A program made the position numbers and the translations under genes. Shown here piece by piece: positions 58,401 through 64,000 of a stretch of 64,000 bases of DNA (the stretch's first letter is position 1; each line of letters opens with the position of its first letter). The stretch is from Chitinophagaceae bacterium (lineage in GTDB: Bacteria > Bacteroidota > Bacteroidia > Chitinophagales > Chitinophagaceae), in assembly GCA_016722465.1 (NCBI GenBank), contig JADKJC010000001.1:744001-808000 (forward strand). The letters run 5' to 3'. The notes beneath the pieces were generated by a model. That model saw only the letters and a list, made by a program, of their open reading frames with translations, made no database searches and had not been told where the DNA came from.

Positions 58401-58756
58401 TATTTTATAAGATGAATAAGTTTGGGTAAAAAGATAATAATACCTGTTACAACACTGCCTGCAGCACTTACCAAAACAGCACCGGCCGCAATGTCTTTTA
58501 TAATTTTTATGATGGGGTGATATTCTTCACAAACAATATCACATACATTTTCAATGGCGGTATTCAGCAGTTCGAGTGATAATACCAACATACAGCAGCC
58601 AATAACAAACAGCCACTCCACCTTACTGATAGTTAAAACCACCCCTGACACTGTTACCAGTAAAGTTGCCAGCACATGAATCCTGAAATTCATTTCAGCT
58701 TTAAAAGCATGTACTATACCATTGGCTGCATGTATAAAAGTATTTTTATGTTTCAT
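58400..58756 (-). CDS. Diacylglycerol kinase family protein (DgkA / undecaprenol kinase)
   Basis: 118 residues, three membrane helices. The DgkA motif ELLNTAIENVCDIVCEEYHPIIKIIKDIAAGAVLVSA includes the catalytic Glu, the Asn and the Lys-Asp pair. In most non-enteric bacteria this family phosphorylates undecaprenol for cell-wall lipid recycling. Coupled to the DUF1361 gene. Confidence 0.92.
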   Translation of the reverse strand: MKHKNTFIHAANGIVHAFKAEMNFRIHVLATLLVTVSGVVLTISKVEWLFVIGCCMLVLSLELLNTAIENVCDIVCEEYHPIIKIIKDIAAGAVLVSAAGSVVTGIIIFLPKLIHLIK

Positions 58757-58802
58757 AGTACCCGGTTTGTAAAATCATATTGGTTGTTTGAAAGGGTGTT
58801 GG

Positions 58803-59285
58803 TCATTTATTGGCAGTATCTACTTTATGCTGCAGTTCATATACCGGTTCCTGCAATATTTCAAACCATTTCCACCCTTCTATTGGCGGGCACTGCTTTC
58901 CCCGCTCGAACGCTTTTACAAATGCAGACCAGTGTTCGGGCATTGTAAAAAAACCATACGCCACAGTAGCCGCCACCGGGAAAGAAAGATGCCTGTTGCC
59001 CAGCATAAAACACTGCAGGCAAACTTCTCCTTCGTCTGTGGTATCATAACCCAGGATGATGTGTTTAATATCATGCTTTGCATAGTAAGGCAGCAACTGC
59101 AGTTTCTTTTCTTCCAGCATATCAATTAATTTTTTACCCAGTGTATTTTCCGGCATTTGTAATAACTGCTCCCTGCTAAACGGAAACGGCTTCGGCTTTC
59201 TTACCAGTTTTAAAAATGGCAATGCAACCTTGTGAGTGAGGTACACCAGCACAGCTGAGCGAACCTTGATGATGAACTTATACAT
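58803..59285 (-). CDS. Coq4-like protein
   Basis: The start at 59285 (MYKFIIKVRSAVLVYLTHKV) overlaps the stop of the upstream gene by 8 bases; an upstream in-frame extension is unlikely. 160 residues. KHDIKHIILGYDTTDEGEV contains the exact Coq4 metal motif HDxxHx11E, followed by LQCFMLGNRHLSFPVAATVAYGFF. Coq4 proteins organise or catalyse a step of ubiquinone synthesis in eukaryotes and proteobacteria. This organism group usually makes menaquinone, so the role here is open. Confidence 0.75.
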   Translation of the reverse strand: MYKFIIKVRSAVLVYLTHKVALPFLKLVRKPKPFPFSREQLLQMPENTLGKKLIDMLEEKKLQLLPYYAKHDIKHIILGYDTTDEGEVCLQCFMLGNRHLSFPVAATVAYGFFTMPEHWSAFVKAFERGKQCPPIEGWKWFEILQEPVYELQHKVDTANK

Positions 59286-59718
59286 CGTTATTGATTTTTT
59301 GTGTTTGTAAAACATGATTGATAGCAGGGCGGTGCAATGCAACCGCACCAAGCGCTGATAATACTGCAAACAGCAGCAGCCAAAATCCCTGCCCGGAAAA
59401 ATTTTCGTTGATGGCAATAAAAAATACAAATGCAGAAAGAAAGGATGTGGCAAGCGCTGTCAAAAATAATAAATTGAACAACCCGTCTTTTTTACAATTT
59501 AAAAGGAATACCAGCCAGAATATAATGATGCCCGGCAGAGAAAACATTGCAGAAATAACAATGATCAATCCGAATGCTTCCCACGCCTCTCCATGTGAAA
59601 ACAAACTGATGAATACTACATCAACAACAGCACTCATCAAGATAGCAAGGATCCAGATGGATAAACTAATCAGCGGCGTCATCAAAAACCGGTTGGAGGT
59701 ATTGATAAGTTTATTCAT
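59278..59718 (-). CDS. Four-helix membrane protein of unknown function
   Basis: ATG 59718 overlaps the creD stop by 8 bases (ATGAATAA). 146 residues with four hydrophobic segments (LISLSIWILAILMSAVVDVVF, LIIVISAMFSLPGIIIFWLVF, LLFLTALATSFLSAFVFFIA, GFWLLLFAVLSALGAVAL). No family recognised. Its stop overlaps the Coq4-like start in the same way, indicating translational coupling. Confidence 0.75.
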   Translation of the reverse strand: MNKLINTSNRFLMTPLISLSIWILAILMSAVVDVVFISLFSHGEAWEAFGLIIVISAMFSLPGIIIFWLVFLLNCKKDGLFNLLFLTALATSFLSAFVFFIAINENFSGQGFWLLLFAVLSALGAVALHRPAINHVLQTQKINNDV

Positions 59719-61099
59719 GGGTATCATTCTTTACACTGTTATCAATTGAACTGGGAATAACAGGTTGCAATTTTTCTTCATTGTTCCAGTTAACCCTGCG
59801 GCTGAAGTACATGATGATTGCCAGCAGCACAAACAAACCAATACTGCCAAACAACAGTGCATTATCCTGCAGTTGTATGATCACATAAATGAACAGGTAG
59901 AGCAAAGAAAGAATAAAAGCAAAAAGCAATACAATGGTCCATTTTTTAAAGATGCTTTTTGTGTACCAGCTTATCAGCAATACTGTAGCTGTAGATGCAA
60001 TAATATATGCCTGGCCAAATGCTAAGTATTCTGAAATGGATAAGAGCAGTGTATAAAAAATTACCAGTGCAAAACCAATGAGTATGTATTGCAATGGATG
60101 TACGCTGCGGCGATAATAAATTTCCAAAAAGAAGTAAACAAAAAAAGTAAGAGCAATTATGAGTATCGCATATTTCACACTCCGCATGGTTTGCCCATAT
60201 GCATCTACCGGTTGCAGCAGTTTAATACCAAATGCACTTTCCGAAATGGAGTAGTTGGTTGCAGCTTTTAAATACTGAGGATAGCTCCTGTTATAATGCA
60301 ATATTTTCCACTCGGCAGAAAAGCCTTTGGCAGTTATACTACTGGTGTCCGGTAAATATTTACCATCAAAGGCGGGATTAGCCCAGTCACTTTCAAAATA
60401 AACTTTGGTAATATTGCCAAATGGAGTAACATACAATTGTTCACTACCTTTTAATGAGAGGCTGATGTTGAAAATATTGTTGCCGCTTAATAATTCATCA
60501 GCAGATAATTTTATTGGATTGCTGACGCCCTCGTGCAGCCATTCAATACCAGGCAGGCCTGTTTCAAAATTACTGGTGCTGTCGTTCCATTTCAACTGGA
60601 GGTTCTCTCCTATTCCTTTAAAGTCTGTAATACCCATACAAACAACAGCTTCATCAAAGTGCAGGGCAGCGATGGCAACAGGCAGTTTTTCCGGTTTGGG
60701 AATTTTAAATTTACCCGTCATGCTGATACTACTGCTGTACACAGGGACCTGGAAAATACTGCGGTGCTTTAGCTGCGGAAAAATTTTTCCGTTGATATTC
60801 AGATCTTCCGGGCAACAGGCACAAATATTTTTTAGCAGATGTTACTACATTATTGATACCCGTTTGCTGTTCATAATACGGCACTGCCAAAAAGGCCCGG
60901 TTACCGTTTGTGAGCCAGCCCATTTGCTGCTTACTTCCTGCACAACTTCTTTTCGCCGTTGCTCCCTGTCGGTAACAAGGTACATGATAAAGAATGTGGG
61001 AATCAGCAATGCAAGAATTAAAAAACCAATAAAGAAAGATTTAAGTACCAGCTTGTTTTTTTGCCAGAAACTGAGGGGTGGTTGTGTTTCCATTATCAT
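59711..61099 (-). CDS. creD: CreD-type inner-membrane protein (two compensating indels)
   Basis: The start is at 61099 or 61093 (METQPPLSFWQKNKLVLKSFFIGFLILALLIPT). TDREQRRKEVVQEVSSKWAGSQTVTGPFLAVPY matches CreD once one T is added at the A5 run (60889-60893); a second, opposite shift at the GGG (60810-60812) restores the frame at LLPEDLNINGKIF. Seven or eight membrane helices follow in the C-terminal half. CreD contributes to envelope integrity and beta-lactam response in Gammaproteobacteria, where it is controlled by CreBC; here the regulator next to it is a small HTH protein instead. An 8-base overlap leads into the next gene. Confidence 0.88.
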
Positions 61100-61127
61100 T
61101 GTTTTATTTTTAATTTTTTTAAAAGCA

Positions 61128-61142
61128 CTTTGAATTACAAAG
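61128..61142. promoter_or_regulatory. CTTTG-N5-CAAAG inverted repeat upstream of creD
   Basis: CTTTG (61128-61132) and CAAAG (61138-61142) flank five A/T bases, inside a longer stretch (AAAAGCACTTTGAA...) that recurs almost exactly at 62143-62164. It lies 29 bases upstream of the creD ATG, between creD and the HTH gene. Candidate operator; protein binding is inference. Confidence 0.5.
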
Positions 61143-61161
61143 CTTTCGGGCAAAAAAAAAT

Positions 61162-61458
61162 TTACGTTGCTTCTTTGATCATTTTTGCCAGTGCATCAAG
61201 ATGGGCTTTAAAAGCTTTCTCTCCCGCCTTGGTAACAGAATACGTTGTGTTTGTTTTTCTGCCGATAAATCCCTTCTGCACTTTGATGGTCCCATTTTCT
61301 TCCAATGCTTTAAGATGGCTTGCCAAATTACCATCAGTTATGCCCAGCAGTTCTTTCAGTTCGTTATAACTAACAGATTCGTTTACCACCAGGGCACTCA
61401 TGATACCGAGCCGTACTCTGCTGTCGAAAACTTTATTTAAATCTTTAATTACACTCAT
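61162..61458 (-). CDS. Winged-helix transcriptional regulator (HTH_34 type)
   Basis: 98 residues, a single winged HTH: RVRLGIMSALVVNESVSYNELKELLGITDGNLASHLKALEENGTIKVQKGFIGRKTNTTYSVTKAGEKAF. This regulator type is often encoded directly before creD in Bacteroidota. The inverted repeats flanking it make it the best candidate for their binding protein. No ligand-binding domain is visible, so sensing may be by cofactor-free or redox means. Confidence 0.85.
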   Translation of the reverse strand: MSVIKDLNKVFDSRVRLGIMSALVVNESVSYNELKELLGITDGNLASHLKALEENGTIKVQKGFIGRKTNTTYSVTKAGEKAFKAHLDALAKMIKEAT

Positions 61459-61488
61459 TGATCAACAATTGAAATCATCAATACCAGC

Positions 61489-62142
61489 TTACGCCTCTTC
61501 TCTTTCATATTTATACCACATCACCGTGCCGTACACAATATGCAGTACACCAAAACCAACTGCCCAAAAATAAATACCGGCTCCAACAAAACCAAGATTG
61601 ATCAGCCCAAGTATTACCTGGCAATAGCCAAGATAGCGTACCTCATCCAACGTATATTTACTGGCATTCACCAATGCAAGTCCGTAAAAAATAAGACAGC
61701 CCGGCGCTATTAAGCCAAAGGTTCCAAAATGGATCAATTTAAAAAGGAAGATGCCGCCAGCAATAAGGGGTATGCTAACATTGATGATAAGCCGCTTAGC
61801 CGTTTTGCCCCAAAGTGGAATGCCCTGGCGCTTACTTTTTATCCAGGTAAAAATAAAAGCACTGGTTACAGCAGCAACAAATGTTGCGGCAGCTATCCAG
61901 AATATCCAGGTGTTTAAAATAATACCGTAATCATTTGCCAGCGCCTGCGTAACAGCCACATCAGCATTAATGATATAATCTTTTCTGCCAACCACATAGT
62001 CATGGGCAATGTAAGCGCCTATTAATGCACAAACACCAGCAGCAATACCGCTCAGGCCACTGAGGCTTATGAAACGGCTGCTTCGTTCCATCATTTGTTT
62101 TATTTGCTGCAGCTCTTTCAATGATTGTTGCTGATCTGTCAT
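61489..62142 (-). CDS. Six-helix membrane protein, first gene of the creD operon
   Basis: 217 residues from ATG 62142 after an 18-residue N-terminal segment rich in Gln (TDQQQSLKELQQIKQMMERSS). Six hydrophobic segments follow (LSGIAAGVCALIGAYIAHDYV, IILNTWIFWIAAATFVAAVTSAFIFTWI, VSIPLIAGGIFLFKLI, LIAPGCLIFYGLALVNA, VILGLINLGFVGAGIYFWAV). The YTLDEVRYLGYCQ motif recurs in Bacteroidota homologues. Function unknown; co-occurrence with HTH and creD suggests an envelope role. Confidence 0.78.
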   Translation of the reverse strand: MTDQQQSLKELQQIKQMMERSSRFISLSGLSGIAAGVCALIGAYIAHDYVVGRKDYIINADVAVTQALANDYGIILNTWIFWIAAATFVAAVTSAFIFTWIKSKRQGIPLWGKTAKRLIINVSIPLIAGGIFLFKLIHFGTFGLIAPGCLIFYGLALVNASKYTLDEVRYLGYCQVILGLINLGFVGAGIYFWAVGFGVLHIVYGTVMWYKYEREEA

Positions 62143-62149
62143 AAAAGCA

Positions 62150-62164
62150 CTTTGAAATACAAAG
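62150..62164. promoter_or_regulatory. CTTTG-N5-CAAAG inverted repeat upstream of the six-helix protein
   Basis: CTTTG (62150-62154) and CAAAG (62160-62164), within a stretch nearly identical to 61121-61142. The stretch abuts the ATG at 62142. Confidence 0.55.
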
Positions 62165-62208
62165 TAAATGAACTGCATTGATATTTCAAAAATTATTTTT
62201 TAAAAATA

Positions 62209-63393
62209 TCAGCCCGGTGAAGAAAGAATGGTTTGCAATTTCCTGCAGGCGATACTGATCTCCTCTTCACTGATCTGCAGTGGTGGTACAATGCGCAGGC
62301 AGTTAGCTGCAAATAAAAACCAGTCGGTGAAAACACCCTGACCTATCAGTAAGTCAATGACTTTTTTATTCGTTTCAAAACTGTCAAACTCAACTGCCAT
62401 CATTAAACCGCAGCTTCGTACTGCCTTTATTTTCGGATGATGAAGCAGTGAAAGAAAAAGTTCTTCCTTTTCTTTCACAGAATCCATTAATTTTTCTTTC
62501 AGCAATACATTGAAAGCAGCAAGACCAGCAGCACAACAAACAGGATGCCCGCCAAATGTATTGATATGCCCCAGTACCGGATTGTGTGTAAGGCTGTCCA
62601 TTATTTTCTTATCTGCCACAAAAGCCCCCAATGGCATACCACCACCCATTGCTTTGCCGAGTAACAAAATATCAGGCACTACATTAAATTGTTCAAAAGC
62701 AAACAAAGTACCGTTGCGGCCAAAAGCACATTGTATCTCATCCAACACCAGCAATGTACCTGTTTCATGGCAGCGCTTACGCAATGCAATAAGCCAGTCG
62801 TTTTGCGGAACCAACACACCTGCTTCAGCCTGCACCGTTTCCGCAATCACACAGGCTGTTTGTTCCGTGATCTGTTGCAGGTCATCAAACGAATTATAAT
62901 GAAGTTGTACAATACCGGGTAACAGGGGACGAAAAGCATTGCGCCAGTATTCATCTCCCATGATGCTCAATGCTCCCTGGGTGCTTCCATGATAACTATT
63001 CTTAAAAGAAACAATTTGAGTGCGGCTGGTAAATCGCTTGGCCAGCTTCATGGCACCTTCGGTGGCTTCGCTGCCGCTGGCCGTATAAAAAACGGAGTTG
63101 AGCGATGGCGGTAAATGTTCCGTAAGTTTTTTTGCATACGCCACCTGTGGTGTTTCCACCAGTTCTCCATACACCATAATGTGCATGTACTGTGCTGCCT
63201 GTTGTTGAACCGCTTCCACCACTTTGGGATGACAGTGGCCCACATTACAAACACTGATTCCGCCGATGAGGTCAATGTATTCTTTGCCCTGAACATCCCA
63301 CATTTTACTGCCGCTGGCTTTTACAATTTCTAATGCCAATGGTGCCGGCGATGTTTGACCTACATGATTTAAAAATATCTGCCGCTGATTCAT
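62209..63393 (-). CDS. Class III aminotransferase (acetylornithine/ornithine type)
   Basis: 394 residues. FYTASGSEATEGAMKLAKRF binds the PLP phosphate, LVLDEIQCAFGRNG holds the PLP-contacting Asp and LLGKAMGGGMPLGAFVADKKI the Schiff-base Lys. ISVCNVGHCHPKVVEAV and LRIVPPLQISEEEI are further family marks. An N-acetylornithine or 4-aminobutyrate-type amino donor is likely; the exact substrate cannot be told. Single gene. Confidence 0.93.
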   Translation of the reverse strand: MNQRQIFLNHVGQTSPAPLALEIVKASGSKMWDVQGKEYIDLIGGISVCNVGHCHPKVVEAVQQQAAQYMHIMVYGELVETPQVAYAKKLTEHLPPSLNSVFYTASGSEATEGAMKLAKRFTSRTQIVSFKNSYHGSTQGALSIMGDEYWRNAFRPLLPGIVQLHYNSFDDLQQITEQTACVIAETVQAEAGVLVPQNDWLIALRKRCHETGTLLVLDEIQCAFGRNGTLFAFEQFNVVPDILLLGKAMGGGMPLGAFVADKKIMDSLTHNPVLGHINTFGGHPVCCAAGLAAFNVLLKEKLMDSVKEKEELFLSLLHHPKIKAVRSCGLMMAVEFDSFETNKKVIDLLIGQGVFTDWFLFAANCLRIVPPLQISEEEISIACRKLQTILSSPG

Positions 63394-63502
63394 AGGTGCA
63401 AATTTCGGTGGGAAAGTTTGATATTTGAGGAAATATTACATCCGGGTCGGTACCGCAGGTGAGACCCAGAATTAAAAAACTTGCGAACTATATAAACTGG
63501 TA

Positions 63503-63768
63503 ATGAATTATCCTTGTCCCTGTTGCGGCTATAAAACCTATTCTGAAAAAGCAACTGGAGATTATATGATTTGCCCTGTTTGTTTTTGGGAAGACGATCC
63601 ACTACAACATAAAGATTCAGATTATGCCGGAGGAGCAAATACTGTTTCGCTGAAACAGGCACAAAAGAATTTTCTATTATTTGGCGCCTGCACAAAGGAA
63701 ATGATAAAAAATGTGAGGCCCCAAAACAAGACGAACTTAGAGATGTGAATTGGGAACCATTTGATTAA
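63503..63768 (+). CDS. CPCC-type cysteine-rich protein (frameshifted)
   Basis: The start MNYPCPCCGYKTYSE with a second pair ICPVCFWEDDP forms a zinc-ribbon-like knuckle typical of the CPCC family. A missing C in the C4 run (63719-63722) diverts the tail; with it, the protein continues NVRPPKQDELRDVNWEPFD and ends at 63768 (88 residues). These small proteins are common near toxin-antitoxin and immunity loci and their function is unknown. Confidence 0.8.
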
Positions 63769-63866
63769 AAATAACCAGTCGAATAAGGAATAAAATGTAC
63801 AAGAGTGCGACGCCACTGAAGTACCACACTGATTCAATCGCCTGGTTCAAAAAAAATTAAACAACT

Positions 63867-64000
63867 ATGCCGGTAATTCTTCCAGTAAAAGGTGTGCTCC
63901 CTGTAATGGGCGAAAATTGTTTTGTAGCCCCCAATGCCACCATTGTAGGCGATGTAGTGATGGGCAACGACTGCAGTGTATGGTTCAATGCTGTAATAAG
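63867..64000 (+). CDS. Gamma-carbonic-anhydrase-like hexapeptide protein, 3' end outside the window
   Basis: Only the first 44 codons are visible: MPVILPVKGVLPVMGENCF, then VAPNATIVGDVVMGNDCSV and WFNAVI, the start of the left-handed beta-helix of the YrdA/gamma-CA family. Family enzymes hydrate CO2 or act as related small-molecule enzymes. Confidence 0.85.
   Translation, partial: MPVILPVKGVLPVMGENCFVAPNATIVGDVVMGNDCSVWFNAVI

Noticed and set aside
63795..63860. A 21-codon frame between the CPCC gene and the gamma-carbonic anhydrase gene
   Set aside because: Too short and without comparative support; it could be real but cannot be argued from this sequence.

Overview
The window reads as a chromosomal segment of a Bacteroidota bacterium, most like the Chitinophagaceae. 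Supporting signs are two proteins with type IX secretion (T9SS) C-terminal sorting domains, many lipoproteins and outer-membrane beta-barrels whose mature ends follow an Ala/Gly-Gln cleavage site, promoters of the TTTG/TAnnTTTG type, DUF1573 proteins, a fused branched-chain 2-oxoacid dehydrogenase E1 and a TMEM175-type channel. No rRNA, CRISPR array or intact transposon was seen. One tRNA-Leu(CAG) is present.

Layout. 1-8.65 kb: the 3' part of a giant T9SS surface protein, a PpiC/SurA-like periplasmic foldase, and an NtrC-type response regulator with its histidine kinase. 8.8-24.1 kb: an AT-rich, accessory-looking region. It opens with a decayed YhcG/DUF1016 nuclease gene and closes with a decayed large serine recombinase next to tRNA-Leu. 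Between them lie secreted peptidase-like proteins (a retropepsin-like protein, two HExxH zincins, an M1 peptidase homologue with its catalytic residues lost), two DJ-1/PfpI proteins, an alpha/beta hydrolase, a DUF6624 protein with a degenerate second copy, and small lipoproteins. 24.3-30.9 kb: dapD, two glycosyltransferases, two outer-membrane proteins and a DEAD-box RNA helicase. 31.3-46.3 kb: a second T9SS protein, an M43 metalloprotease, FAS1, HD, Dabb, TMEM175, SMUG2-like, MFS, cupin, PhzF and TRIC genes, mostly single units separated by clear hairpin terminators. 46.3-53.3 kb: core metabolism (E1, IscS-IscU-IscA, methylmalonyl-CoA epimerase, MBL hydrolase). 53.4-64 kb: a 1133-residue propeller/beta-barrel protein, a porin-like protein, DgkA with DUF1361, a coupled creD operon, a class III aminotransferase, a CPCC protein and the start of a gamma-carbonic anhydrase.

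Two cross-cutting observations matter for any reader. First, at least a dozen otherwise intact genes (including iscU, the helicase, creD and phzF) are broken by one-base indels, most of them in short homopolymers, and two more by TGA at a position where Trp is expected. This looks more like consensus-sequence error than true gene death, except for the visibly decayed remnants in the accessory region. Second, the creD operon carries two near-identical CTTTG-N5-CAAAG elements, one upstream of its first gene and one upstream of creD, flanking an HTH regulator gene. They are the best candidate here for an uncharacterised local regulatory circuit.
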